Assembly (NCBI RefSeq): GCF_022819085.1
Contig: NZ_JALHAG010000010.1
Span: 1 to 64,000 of the forward strand
Direction: 5' to 3'
Origin: Planococcus ruber
GTDB taxonomy: Bacteria > Bacillota > Bacilli > Bacillales_A > Planococcaceae
Length of the DNA: 64,000 nt
Positions within the stretch are counted from its first letter, which is position 1. Each line of letters starts with the position of its first letter. A program made the position numbers and the translations under genes. The notes beneath the pieces are model-generated. The model was not told the DNA's origin. It ran no database searches and saw only the letters and a list, made by a program, of their open reading frames with translations. Positions 1-7,635 of the stretch are shown here, one piece after another.

Positions 1-118
1 CAAAAGCCGTTCTCGCGCCGAAGCGCTCGTGACGTCTTTTGTTGACGTTTTGCTGTTCAGTTTTCAAGGTTCATGTTGTCGCCGTTTCGTTTGTGTTGTT
101 CGTTGTTGCTTGGCGACT
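1..118 (-). promoter_or_regulatory. rRNA operon leader with boxA-like element
   Basis: The transcript from the promoter at 125-153 runs leftward through a motif read on the minus strand as CCTTGAAAACTGAACA (about 54-69). This resembles the boxA antitermination signal in Firmicutes rRNA leaders and spacers. Near the window edge a GC-rich hairpin with a TTCG loop (about 12-24), flanked by partly complementary arms, could be an RNase III processing stem. 16S rRNA should start a little beyond position 1. The same motif also occurs before 23S genes, but the adjacent promoters favour the 5' leader. Confidence 0.65.
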
Positions 119-124
119 TTTATT

Positions 125-254
125 ATATTAAAGCATGTTTATATTCCTGTCAACACTTTTGAAAAACTTTTTATTGAAGTTCTATTTTCATTTTCTTCAT
201 TCTCAAATTCCCTTTTACAAAACCTTATAACAGCGCGATTTCCAGGCACTTCAA
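125..254 (-). promoter_or_regulatory. Tandem sigma-A promoters of an rRNA operon
   Basis: On the minus strand, a consensus -35 TTGACA (148-153) and -10 TAATAT (125-130) are separated by exactly 17 bp. An AT-rich stretch just upstream could act as an UP element. About 100 bp further upstream is a weaker candidate, TTGAAG (249-254) with TTATAA (225-230) at 18 bp. Two promoters followed by a boxA-containing leader is the usual head of a Bacillus rRNA operon. The rRNA genes themselves lie beyond position 1, so the target is inferred. Confidence 0.8.
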
Positions 255-360
255 TTAACGATTTTAAAGTTTAAAGCAACAATATCTTTGGAAGTAATAC
301 TTTTCTGAAATTTTATTTGCCCGTAATTTCGTTTACTTCACCGTTTAGTTGTCATAAGAA

Positions 361-407
361 AAAGCGTTTTGAACTTCTTCTACAAAGAGAAGTCCAAAAC
401 GCTTTTT
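361..407 (-). terminator. Rho-independent terminator after kbaA
   Basis: A long hairpin (arms about 361-379 and 388-407) abuts the kbaA stop codon. It is flanked by A-runs on one side and T-runs on the other, so it could work in both directions. It separates kbaA from the rRNA promoters. The stretch 255-360 holds no gene that I can support. Confidence 0.8.
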
Positions 408-1091
408 TTATTTTTTAGCTGTTGCTTGAGCCGCTGCTTTACGCGCTGCCCGCCGCTCTTCCAACCGTTGGCGGTCGATGTCTGACTGCTCATTGTATTT
501 TGGCAAGACCAGCAATTGATACGCATTTACTGCCAGGAACGGGAACAAGAGCAACGTTACCCAACTATCGATATTCCCTGCTTCGACCATCAACGCCGGC
601 AGCCATTCTACGGTAGTAATGACGATCATGAAGAATAAAGCCGAGATGAACGTGTCTTTATTTGTCCATTTCGCTTTAAAGTATGCTGTTACGACAGCTG
701 TGATTAATAAAATCGCCAGCAATACGCCGTAGAGCCAAACTTGTCCGACTGTTTCGGCGTTAGGTGCAAAGCGGAATACAATCAAATCGAGAATAACTAC
801 CGCGATGATCAATAGCTGAACCCAGTTCCATAGCCGGAGCGTACGGAAGATGTTCATTCCGATTTGGTGTACGGTTAAGTAAGCAAAGAAACAAAGTTGG
901 CTGATGATGCTCATCGTTAAACCGATAATGATCATCCAAACAAAGCCTGCGAACACTTCTCCCCAGGCGCCATCAGCTACTGCATGCGAAAATATATCGT
1001 CCCAGCGAATGAATAATCCAAGTACCCCTGTTACTCCTCCACCGATTAAAAGCGCTTTAAAGAAAAATTTGACCCAATTTCGTATCGTCAC
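408..1091 (-). CDS. kbaA: KinB-signalling pathway activation protein KbaA
   Basis: Polytopic membrane protein of 227 residues with about six hydrophobic segments and a C-terminal tail of roughly 25 residues rich in Arg, Lys and Ala. In B. subtilis KbaA (about 198 aa) activates the KinB sensor-kinase branch of the sporulation phosphorelay. The identification rests on sequence character and on position: downstream of salA and immediately before an rRNA operon, as in B. subtilis. The start is GTG at 1091, seven bases after GGAGG (1099-1103); an upstream ATG in the same frame has no ribosome-binding site. The neighbours gerD and pdaB, which flank kbaA in B. subtilis, are missing, so its role here may not be sporulation. 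Confidence 0.8.
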   Translation of the reverse strand: MTIRNWVKFFFKALLIGGGVTGVLGLFIRWDDIFSHAVADGAWGEVFAGFVWMIIIGLTMSIISQLCFFAYLTVHQIGMNIFRTLRLWNWVQLLIIAVVILDLIVFRFAPNAETVGQVWLYGVLLAILLITAVVTAYFKAKWTNKDTFISALFFMIVITTVEWLPALMVEAGNIDSWVTLLLFPFLAVNAYQLLVLPKYNEQSDIDRQRLEERRAARKAAAQATAKK

Positions 1092-1213
1092 ATCAATGCC
1101 TCCATTGTTTAAAATCCTCTTAAGATTGTACCAACCCCCAGCGGAAAAATCCATTGAGCTCTCGCTTCAGATGTGAACAAAGCTTGAAAGTCGTGACAAT
1201 TTGACATATATAG

Positions 1214-1250
1214 AAGAAAAACCCGAAAGCCGGCAGCGGCAATCGGGTTT
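1214..1250 (-). terminator. Rho-independent terminator after salA
   Basis: Hairpin with arms at 1221-1226 and 1243-1248 enclosing an inner GC-rich stem, followed on the minus strand by a T-run at 1215-1220. It lies directly downstream of the salA stop. Confidence 0.75.
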
Positions 1251-1254
1251 CGCG

Positions 1255-2319
1255 TTACTGTTTTTTAGCAAACTGAGCAAGGATCTGTTCAGCAATTTCA
1301 CCGTAGATTTTCCCAGTTGGATGGTCTTCCAAGTAAACAGAAGGCGCGAAATCTTCTTCGTTCCAATCCGGCTGGCCTAGCGGAATCTGGCCAAGCAATG
1401 GCGCTTGCAGTTCCTCAGCAAGTTTCGGCCCGCCGCCTTGTCCGAATAAATACTCTTTCTTGCCTGTTTCTTTGCTTTCAAACCAAGACATGTTTTCAAT
1501 AACACCTAATACTTCATGGTCCGTTTGAATGGCCATCGCTCCTGCACGTGCGGCAACAAATGCTGCTGTCGGGTGTGGAGTGGTGATGACGATTTCTTTA
1601 GACGCAGGCAGCATTTGATGGATGTCCAGCGCTACGTCTCCCGTACCTGGCGGCAAGTCCAATAGAAGATAGTCCAAGTCGCCCCATTCGACATCACGGA
1701 AGAACTGGTCCAAGACTTTCCCAAGCATTGGGCCGCGCCATACAACCGGCATATTGTCCTCAACGAAGAAGCCCATTGAAATGACTTTCACTCCGAAACG
1801 TTCTACCGGAATAATCGTGTCGCCGCGCACAACTGGAGATTTGTCGATGCCCATCATGTCCGGAACACTAAATCCGTAAATGTCCGCATCAATCAAACCG
1901 ACTTTTTTGCCAAGGCGTGCTAACGCTACAGCCAAGTTGACCGATACGGTTGATTTGCCGACGCCGCCTTTCCCGCTGGCAATCGAAATGAATTCGACTT
2001 TATTCAGCGGAGACAAAAGATCTTGCGCTTCCGATTCGCTAGCAGTTCCACGGAATTGCGCTAAAGCTTCAGGAGGCAGTTCCTCGAAACGGATTCCGAC
2101 GGATCCTGCTCCCGCTCCTTTTAGCACTTCGACCACTTTCATCTGAAGCTGCATTTGTTCCGGTGTATTCGCTTTCGCAATCGCCAGTTTCACACTCACA
2201 TGATTTTTCTCTTCTTTTATCTTCACAGACGTAATGCCGTTTGTCTCCGTCAGCGATCTATGTAAAAACGGATCTTGAAGCTCTCCGAGTAATTCGCGAA
2301 CTTGTACTTCAGTCAACAT
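1255..2319 (-). CDS. salA: Mrp/NBP35-family P-loop ATPase SalA
   Basis: 354 residues. An N-terminal MIP18/DUF59-type domain (about 1-90) precedes a MinD-like ATPase with the deviant Walker A motif GKGGVGKST at 116-124. Mrp/ApbC proteins usually carry or insert Fe-S clusters through a C-terminal CxxC; none is visible after the conserved VIENMSWF segment here. That fits the SalA subgroup, which in B. subtilis regulates transcription (repression of scoC) and needs ATP. The Fe-S function is therefore doubtful. Start ATG at 2319, with AGGGAG about ten bases upstream. In B. subtilis cwlD lies upstream and gerD downstream; here both are absent and salA sits between the rplM-rpsI unit and kbaA. Confidence 0.88.
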   Translation of the reverse strand: MLTEVQVRELLGELQDPFLHRSLTETNGITSVKIKEEKNHVSVKLAIAKANTPEQMQLQMKVVEVLKGAGAGSVGIRFEELPPEALAQFRGTASESEAQDLLSPLNKVEFISIASGKGGVGKSTVSVNLAVALARLGKKVGLIDADIYGFSVPDMMGIDKSPVVRGDTIIPVERFGVKVISMGFFVEDNMPVVWRGPMLGKVLDQFFRDVEWGDLDYLLLDLPPGTGDVALDIHQMLPASKEIVITTPHPTAAFVAARAGAMAIQTDHEVLGVIENMSWFESKETGKKEYLFGQGGGPKLAEELQAPLLGQIPLGQPDWNEEDFAPSVYLEDHPTGKIYGEIAEQILAQFAKKQ

Positions 2320-2355
2320 ATCTCATACACTCCCTATCACTTTTGCTCACCCTAA

Positions 2356-2361
2356 AGTATA
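2356..2361 (-). promoter_or_regulatory. Possible -10 element of salA promoter
   Basis: TATACT on the minus strand about 40 bp upstream of the salA start. The -35 region is AT-rich without a clear TTGACA, so this is a weak call. Confidence 0.35.
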
Positions 2362-2394
2362 GCATACCGCCTTTTAAATTAAATCTAATGCGAC

Positions 2395-2545
2395 TTAGAA
2401 AAGCGGTGGTGCCCGCTTAGCTCTGACCGGCATAAGCCGATACGGCGAAGCGGCGTTTATTTGCTGCACAGCCGGATCGGCTTATGACCCGAAGAGCTGG
2501 GCACCGCAGCTGGACACTCAGAAAAGCGGTGACGCTCATTTTCAT
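2395..2545. repeat. Hairpin-forming intergenic repeat element
   Basis: An imperfect inverted repeat about 100 bp long. The segment GCCCGCTTAGCTC...CATAAGCCGAT (about 2409-2441) is mirrored by ATCGGCTTATG...GAGCTGGGC (about 2476-2504). A direct repeat, about AGAAAAGCGGTG, brackets it at about 2397-2408 and 2521-2532. It contains no ORF with a ribosome-binding site. From memory it resembles dispersed hairpin elements seen between genes in Bacillales genomes; copy number cannot be checked here. It lies between the rpsI terminator and salA. Confidence 0.55.
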
Positions 2546-2581
2546 TCCTGAAAGCAGTGCCGTTCTACCAGTTTCAAAGCA

Positions 2582-2620
2582 AAATAAAACCCCTCTTCTC
2601 CAAAGAGAAAAGGGGTTTTG
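2582..2620 (-). terminator. Rho-independent terminator after rpsI
   Basis: Near-perfect stem (AAAACCCCTCTTCTC with its complement, 2586-2600 and 2605-2619), T-rich on the exit side. It ends the rplM-rpsI transcript. Confidence 0.88.
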
Positions 2621-2625
2621 AACTA

Positions 2626-3018
2626 TTAACGTTTTGAGAACTGTGGTGCACGACGAGCTGAACGCAAACCTGGTTTCTTACGCTCTTTCATACGTGGGTC
2701 ACGAGTTAGCAATCCAGCAGATTTAAGTGCTGGGCGGAAAGCAGGGTCTACAGTAAGTAGAGCGCGTGCGATTCCGTGGCGAACTGCTCCAGCTTGACCT
2801 GTGAAGCCGCCGCCTTTTACGTTTACAAGTACATCATAGCTTCCAAGAGTTTCAGTAGCTACTAATGGTTGTTTGATGATTTGCTCAAGTGTTTCGTATG
2901 GAACGTAATCCGATACGTCACGGTTGTTGATTGTAATTGTGCCGTCTCCTGGTACTAAACGTACGCGAGCTGTTGAGTTTTTACGGCGACCTGTACCTAA
3001 ATATTGAACTTGTGCCAA
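2626..3018 (-). CDS. rpsI: 30S ribosomal protein S9
   Basis: 130 residues, the usual bacterial length. It begins [20 protein letters not shown] and ends with the very basic tail typical of S9 (RRAPQFSKR), which reaches the decoding centre of the small subunit and touches P-site tRNA. Start ATG at 3018 with a GGAGG-type ribosome-binding site upstream. It is co-transcribed with rplM, 29 bp upstream, and followed by a strong terminator. Confidence 0.98.
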   Translation of the reverse strand: MAQVQYLGTGRRKNSTARVRLVPGDGTITINNRDVSDYVPYETLEQIIKQPLVATETLGSYDVLVNVKGGGFTGQAGAVRHGIARALLTVDPAFRPALKSAGLLTRDPRMKERKKPGLRSARRAPQFSKR

Positions 3019-3047
3019 AGGTGTATCCTCCTCTTATTTACTAATGA

Positions 3048-3485
3048 TTATCCGCGAAGCGTGTAAGCTTCTGGCTGTTGTGCTTGGTGGTTATGTTCTG
3101 GTCCAGCGTAAACGTGTAGTTTTCTGAACATTTGACGTCCTAAAGAGTTTTTAGGAAGCATCCCTTTGATAGCCAATTCAAGCATTTTTGTTGGGTATTT
3201 TGTGCGCATTTCAAGTGCAGTACGCTGTTTCAACCCGCCGCTGAATTGAGTGTGGCGATAGTAGATTTTGTCAGTTAACTTTTTACCAGTTAAGTGGATT
3301 TTGTCAGCGTTGATGATGATCACGTGATCACCTGTGTCAACGTTTGGTGTGAATGTTGGTTTGTATTTACCGCGTAGGATTGAAGCGACTTCAGAAGCTA
3401 AACGTCCAAGAGTTTGCCCTTCTGCATCGACAACCAACCATTTACGCTCGACTTCGTGACCTTTAGCCATGAATGTTGTACGCAT
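3048..3485 (-). CDS. rplM: 50S ribosomal protein L13
   Basis: 145 residues, full length, starting [16 protein letters not shown] as in Bacillus homologues. L13 is an early assembly protein of the large subunit that binds 23S rRNA. First gene of the rplM-rpsI operon. It is preceded by a sigma-A promoter and a leader of about 130 nt that resembles the L13 autoregulatory leader family, so feedback control by L13 is expected. Confidence 0.98.
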   Translation of the reverse strand: MRTTFMAKGHEVERKWLVVDAEGQTLGRLASEVASILRGKYKPTFTPNVDTGDHVIIINADKIHLTGKKLTDKIYYRHTQFSGGLKQRTALEMRTKYPTKMLELAIKGMLPKNSLGRQMFRKLHVYAGPEHNHQAQQPEAYTLRG

Positions 3486-3618
3486 GTATATTGTCCTCCT
3501 AATATATCATCTCTTTTTTAAAATCACATGTTCCTATAGTTCCGTTGTTCCGTTTTTTCGTTATCCCTAAACACAAATAACCTTCCGGGGCATATCGTGG
3601 GGGTAATGAAAATACCAT
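3486..3618 (-). promoter_or_regulatory. L13-type ribosomal leader of rplM
   Basis: The leader between the promoter at 3624-3652 and the rplM start holds a C-rich segment (ACCCCCACGATATGCCCC) and a GTTAT/ATAAC stem enclosing GTGTTTAGGG. Both resemble the known Firmicutes L13 leader, in which L13 represses its own operon. Assignment is by memory of the family rather than by a covariance search. Confidence 0.6.
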
Positions 3619-3623
3619 ACATC

Positions 3624-3652
3624 ATCATATAATGGATAGCCCTTAAAGTCAA
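3624..3652 (-). promoter_or_regulatory. Sigma-A promoter of rplM-rpsI
   Basis: TTGACT (3647-3652) and TATGAT (3624-3629) on the minus strand with a 17 bp spacer, located between truA and rplM. Confidence 0.8.
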
Positions 3653-3684
3653 GGGTTTTTATAAAAACACCAGGAAAAGTTGCT

Positions 3685-4428
3685 TCAGCTTTCATACTCC
3701 ACATTTTCCAAGTATAAACCGTGTGCTGACGCGGTTTTGCCGGCCAAGCTGCGATCCGCTCCGGCGATGATTCCAGCCATCTCGGAAGCCTCTCTGCGCC
3801 CTGTTCCGATTTCCATCATCGTGCCCGCGATGATCCGCACCATATTATAAAGGAAGCCGGTGCCTTCAATCACCATATGCAATTCTTCCCCATGCTCTTC
3901 GAATTCCAGGCGGCGAACCGTCCGCACTTTGTCCACGACAGCCGTATTCGCAGCGCAGAAACTCGAGAAATCATGCGTCCCGAGAACCGCTTCTGCTGCT
4001 TTCCGCATGGCTTCAACATCGGGCTTCTGCTTGACATGGACCATATAATTCCGGGTAAACGGGCTGATGATTGAACTGCGGTCCCACTTGTAGCGATACG
4101 TCTTCCCGGCCGTATGGTAGCGTGCATGAAACGCTGGATCCGCCTCTTCAATCTCAAAAACCCGGATATCCTCTGGCAATAAAACATTCAGCGCTTTCAG
4201 CCATCCGCTCATCGGGATCGAAAGAGGGGTGTCGAAATGGATCACTTGCCCCGTCGCATGCACTTTTGAGTCCGTGCGCCCGCTCGCCACCACTTGAATC
4301 GTCTCGCCCTTGTGGATGTTTTTTAGGACTTTCATTAATTCTGCCTGAACGGTTCTGGATTCCGGCTGTACCTGGTACCCTGCAAATCCTGAACCATCAT
4401 AGGCGATTTTCGCTTTTAATCGTTTCAT
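3685..4428 (-). CDS. truA: tRNA pseudouridine(38-40) synthase TruA
   Basis: 247 residues, the same length as the B. subtilis enzyme. TruA isomerises uridines 38-40 in the anticodon arm of many tRNAs. The catalytic motif is ASGRTDSKVHATGQ, with the nucleophile Asp53. Start ATG at 4428, just after AGGAGAG (4434-4440); an in-frame ATG ten codons upstream lies inside the ecfT end region and lacks a ribosome-binding site. It follows ecfT by 11 bp, so it is the last gene of the ecfA1-ecfA2-ecfT-truA unit, as in B. subtilis. Confidence 0.96.
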   Translation of the reverse strand: MKRLKAKIAYDGSGFAGYQVQPESRTVQAELMKVLKNIHKGETIQVVASGRTDSKVHATGQVIHFDTPLSIPMSGWLKALNVLLPEDIRVFEIEEADPAFHARYHTAGKTYRYKWDRSSIISPFTRNYMVHVKQKPDVEAMRKAAEAVLGTHDFSSFCAANTAVVDKVRTVRRLEFEEHGEELHMVIEGTGFLYNMVRIIAGTMMEIGTGRREASEMAGIIAGADRSLAGKTASAHGLYLENVEYES

Positions 4429-4439
4429 GCTTTCTCTCC

Positions 4440-5237
4440 TTACGTGCGGAAATACCAAAGCGCCGCCGTAAACCCTGCCAGCAGCAATAAACTCAAGCTG
4501 TCAATCAGCCGCCAGTCCAGCTGCCGGTAGCGTGTCCGCCCTTCACCGCCGCGATAGCCCCGCACTTCCATGGCTGTCGCCAAGTCTTCTGCGCGTTTAA
4601 ACGCACTGACAAATAATGGGATCAGAAGCGGCACAACCGCTTTGATGCGCTCTTTGATCGGCCCCGAGCCAATATCCGAGCCTCTTGCCATCTGTGCTTT
4701 TAAAATCTTGCCGGTTTCATCCATTAAAGTCGGGATGAAACGCAGCGAAATCGACATCATCAATGCCAATTCATGCACAGGCAATTTAACGCGCTTGAAT
4801 GGCCCAAGCAGCACTTCAATCCCATCCGTAATCGAAATCGGCGAAGTTGTCAGAGTCAGAATGCTCGTAATGAACACCAGGACCAGGAAACGGATCGAAA
4901 TGAAAATCCCCTGCCTTAAGCCTTCCTCATACACTTCAATAAACCCGAATTGGAACAGCACGTCCCCTTCTTTTGTAAAGAAGATATGCAAAAGAAACGT
5001 AAAAATCAATAAAATAAAGACCGGTTTCAGTCCATTAATCAGGAAATACAAGCGAATCTTCGATAAAAAGACCACCAGCAAAGTAAATACCAGCAAAAGC
5101 AAATACGTCAACGCGTTATTGGCGACAAAGACGATTGCGATAAACAGGAAGACGAATAGGAGTTTAGCCCGCGGGTCCAAACGGTGGACCAATGAGTCTC
5201 CCGGAATAAACCGTCCGAAAATCATTTTTTCCATCAT
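4440..5237 (-). CDS. ecfT: ECF transporter transmembrane coupling protein EcfT
   Basis: 265 residues, strongly hydrophobic (about five to six membrane segments, with a last one at about 247-262). EcfT is the integral membrane scaffold of group II energy-coupling-factor vitamin transporters. It couples the EcfA1/A2 ATPases to interchangeable substrate-binding S proteins, which are usually encoded elsewhere. The two cytosolic coupling-helix motifs are visible as ARG (184-186) and VRG (225-227). The start overlaps the end of ecfA2 by four bases, indicating translational coupling. No S component is encoded nearby, as expected for a shared module. Confidence 0.95.
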   Translation of the reverse strand: MMEKMIFGRFIPGDSLVHRLDPRAKLLFVFLFIAIVFVANNALTYLLLLVFTLLVVFLSKIRLYFLINGLKPVFILLIFTFLLHIFFTKEGDVLFQFGFIEVYEEGLRQGIFISIRFLVLVFITSILTLTTSPISITDGIEVLLGPFKRVKLPVHELALMMSISLRFIPTLMDETGKILKAQMARGSDIGSGPIKERIKAVVPLLIPLFVSAFKRAEDLATAMEVRGYRGGEGRTRYRQLDWRLIDSLSLLLLAGFTAALWYFRT

Positions 5238-6106
5238 TCGGTTTCACGTCCTTTCGCCAGAGCCAGCGCAATGTTCTTCGCCAAAGCTTCTTCCGTTAAC
5301 GAAATCCCGTCCAACTCGATTCCCAGCTTCGCTTCCAGCATCCGCTGCAATTTTACGGTACGCGGCGGCTCCAGCCGGTAATCCATCAATTGTTCTTCAT
5401 TGGCGAAAATGTCCCTTGGTTCTCCAGACACAACGCATTTCCCGTTATGCATAATCGCAATTTGATCCGCAAAGCGCGCAGCGTCTTCCATGCTGTGCGT
5501 CACCAATACTGTCGTCAGCCCTTTTTGCACATGCAGCTGGTGGAATAAATCCATAATCTCCCGCCGCCCTTTCGGATCGAGCCCGGCCGTCGGTTCATCC
5601 AGCACCAGCACTTCCGGCTCCATTGCGAGGACGCCTGCAATCGCCACACGGCGCATCTGCCCGCCGGACAAATCGAATGGCGACTTCTCAAGCGCTTCTG
5701 GCGGCAATCCCAATTGAGCTGCCAATTCAACCGCTCGGCGTTTTGCTTCTTCTTCCGGCACACCATAATTCATCGGCCCAAACATGATATCTTTCAAGAC
5801 CGTTTCTTCGAACAACTGCTGTTCCGGAAATTGAAAGACAATGCCTACTTGCCGGCGGATATCCCGTAGGTTTTTCGCTTTCACGCCTGCCTCTACTTTG
5901 CGGTCACCAATGACAACCGAGCCTTCCGTCGGCTTCAACAGGGCATTCAGATGCTGAAGAACGGTCGATTTCCCGGATCCCGTATGGCCGATAATGGCGG
6001 TATACGATCCCGATGGAATGTGGATATTCACGTGATGCAGCGCCCTTTTTTCAAAAGGCGTATTTTCAGCATAACTATAGCCTACTTCTTGGAGTAAAAT
6101 GTCCAT
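5234..6106 (-). CDS. ecfA2: ECF transporter ATP-binding protein EcfA2
   Basis: 290 residues. ABC ATPase with Walker A GHTGSGKST (40-48), Q-loop FQFPEQQ (91-97), signature LSGGQ (146-150) and Walker B VLVLDEP (166-172). The C-terminal extension beyond about residue 230 is typical of ECF ATPases. It pairs with EcfA1 to power vitamin uptake through EcfT. Start ATG at 6106 with GGAGG four bases upstream; it overlaps the 3' end of ecfA1 by 25 bp. Confidence 0.95.
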   Translation of the reverse strand: MDILLQEVGYSYAENTPFEKRALHHVNIHIPSGSYTAIIGHTGSGKSTVLQHLNALLKPTEGSVVIGDRKVEAGVKAKNLRDIRRQVGIVFQFPEQQLFEETVLKDIMFGPMNYGVPEEEAKRRAVELAAQLGLPPEALEKSPFDLSGGQMRRVAIAGVLAMEPEVLVLDEPTAGLDPKGRREIMDLFHQLHVQKGLTTVLVTHSMEDAARFADQIAIMHNGKCVVSGEPRDIFANEEQLMDYRLEPPRTVKLQRMLEAKLGIELDGISLTEEALAKNIALALAKGRETE

Positions 6107-6930
6107 AAATCCTCCACCAGCCTGTCTTCTGACATATGTTCACCGCTTAATTGGACTCCGGCTTCTGTTAAAAGCTTGGATATCCGCATCGCAAACGGCA
6201 AATCCAGTCCGAGTTCCGTTAATTTATTGCCCGCAAAAAATACATCTTCCGGCGTTCCTTCTACTTGTTTATGACCGGCATTCATCACAAGAATGCGGTC
6301 AGCTAATGCCGCTTCCTCTAAATCATGAGTAATTGAGATAACGGTCAATCCGGTTGCTTCCCGCAATTCCCGGATCGTTTCGATCACTTCCATACGCCCT
6401 TGCGGATCGAGCATTGAAGTCGCTTCATCTAAAATCAGCAGCCTTGGACGCAAAGCAAGTGCCCCTGCTATCGCCACACGCTGTTTCTGGCCGCCTGAAA
6501 GGTGGTGCGGTTCGTGGTTCAAGTATTCTTCCATCTTCACTTGGCGCAGCGATTCATGCACCCGCTGGACCATTTCCGCATGCGGCACTCCGTTATTTTC
6601 CAAAGCGAAGGCTACATCATCTTGCACCGTCGCTCCCACAAATTGATTGTCCGGATTTTGAAAGACCATCCCCATCTGGGAACGGATCTTCCATAAACTT
6701 TCTTCAGACATCTTCTGGTCCATTGCAGTGACGGTTCCGCTTTGCGGAAACAGCAAACCATTCATTAATTTTGCAATAGTGGATTTCCCGGAGCCGTTAT
6801 GGCCGACGAGGGCAATCCACTCTCCTTGCTTAATGGAAAAGGAAAGCCCTTCAACTGCCGGCCGTACGGTTTCATCCTCTGGCATATATGTAAATGTCAC
6901 ATTTTCAAAAGACATAATGTTCAAATCCAT
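6082..6930 (-). CDS. ecfA1: ECF transporter ATP-binding protein EcfA1
   Basis: 282 residues. Walker A GHNGSGKST (43-51), Q-loop FQNPDNQF, signature LSGGQKQR, and Walker B LLILDEATSMLDP. The FQNPDNQF Q-loop is characteristic of EcfA1, against FQFPEQQ in EcfA2. Start ATG at 6930, nine bases after GGAGG. First gene of the ecf-truA unit. In most Bacilli this unit follows rplQ directly; here 280 bp containing a repeat element intervene. Confidence 0.95.
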   Translation of the reverse strand: MDLNIMSFENVTFTYMPEDETVRPAVEGLSFSIKQGEWIALVGHNGSGKSTIAKLMNGLLFPQSGTVTAMDQKMSEESLWKIRSQMGMVFQNPDNQFVGATVQDDVAFALENNGVPHAEMVQRVHESLRQVKMEEYLNHEPHHLSGGQKQRVAIAGALALRPRLLILDEATSMLDPQGRMEVIETIRELREATGLTVISITHDLEEAALADRILVMNAGHKQVEGTPEDVFFAGNKLTELGLDLPFAMRISKLLTEAGVQLSGEHMSEDRLVEDLWTFYSKK

Positions 6931-7011
6931 CTCAGCTAACCTCCTCTGGCTGTTCTCATCTCTACTCTACTCGGTTTCATAAGCATCTGTAAATATTGGC
7001 CTAAATAAAAA

Positions 7012-7150
7012 AAGCGCGCACCTCATTCAGAGAAATGCGCTTTTCTGTCTCTATGGCTCCCCGGTTGCTTAAGCCAGGGTTGAATGAGGTGCGTAGAGCT
7101 AGACAAGACGCCGCCTTTCGGCTCGCTCATCATAACACTCAGCTTTTCAT
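7012..7150. repeat. Intergenic inverted-repeat element between rplQ and ecfA1
   Basis: A perfect 13 bp inverted repeat, CGCACCTCATTCA (7017-7029) and its complement (7081-7093), encloses a second small hairpin (AGAAATGCGCTTTTCT). To its right is GTAGAGCTAGACAAGACG, which recalls the GCAGCTGGACA end of the element at 2395-2545. No ORF or promoter was found in it. It may be a member of a dispersed Bacillales hairpin repeat family. The remaining intergenic DNA to 6931 shows only a weak promoter-like TTTACA/TAGAGT pair before ecfA1. Confidence 0.5.
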
Positions 7151-7174
7151 TTATGTCGTATAAATCATTATGCT

Positions 7175-7199
7175 AAAAGAAGAGGGCGTTAACCCTCTC
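7175..7199 (-). terminator. Rho-independent terminator after rplQ
   Basis: Stem AGAGGG/CCCTCT (7181-7198) followed on the minus strand by a T-rich run (7175-7180). It ends the S10-spc-alpha transcript. Confidence 0.7.
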
Positions 7200-7212
7200 C
7201 CCGTAATTCAAA

Positions 7213-7587
7213 TTAAACTAATTCAATAATAACGATCGGTGCGCCGTCTCCGCGACGAGGCCCCATTTTCATGATGCGTGTGTAACCGCCTTGGCGTTCT
7301 GCGTAGCGTGGAGCAACGTCATCAAACAATTTTTGCAAAGCAAAGATTGTGTTTTCGTTACCTTCTGCATCCGTAGATGTTACTAGCTCACGACGAATAT
7401 ATGCTGCAGCTTTACGGCGTGCATGGATATCTCCACGTTTGCCAAGCGTAATCATTTTTTCTACAGTTGAACGCACTTCTTTCGCACGAGCTTCAGTCGT
7501 TTGAATGCGTTCGTGTACGATTAAGTCTGTTGTAAGGTCACGTAATAGTGCTTTACGTTGAGAACTTGTACGTTGAAGCTTTCTCAT
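7213..7587 (-). CDS. rplQ: 50S ribosomal protein L17
   Basis: 124 residues, with the conserved [12 protein letters not shown] near the start and the terminal [13 protein letters not shown]17 sits near the polypeptide exit tunnel. Compared with B. subtilis it lacks two N-terminal residues; the start ATG at 7587 follows GGAGGG at nine bases and is credible. Last gene of the long ribosomal cluster. Confidence 0.97.
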   Translation of the reverse strand: MRKLQRTSSQRKALLRDLTTDLIVHERIQTTEARAKEVRSTVEKMITLGKRGDIHARRKAAAYIRRELVTSTDAEGNENTIFALQKLFDDVAPRYAERQGGYTRIMKMGPRRGDGAPIVIIELV

Positions 7588-7635
7588 TGAAGTTTCCCTC
7601 CTTTGTTGAATAGTTCGGATTAGAATTCAAGGCAA

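Noticed and set aside
29..274. 81-codon plus-strand frame at the left edge
   Set aside because: It runs antisense through the rRNA promoter and leader, has no ribosome-binding site and a biased low-complexity translation.
4570..5454. 294-codon plus-strand frame opposite ecfT and ecfA2
   Set aside because: It is antisense to two clearly conserved genes, has no family signature, and its composition is what the reverse strand of those genes would give.
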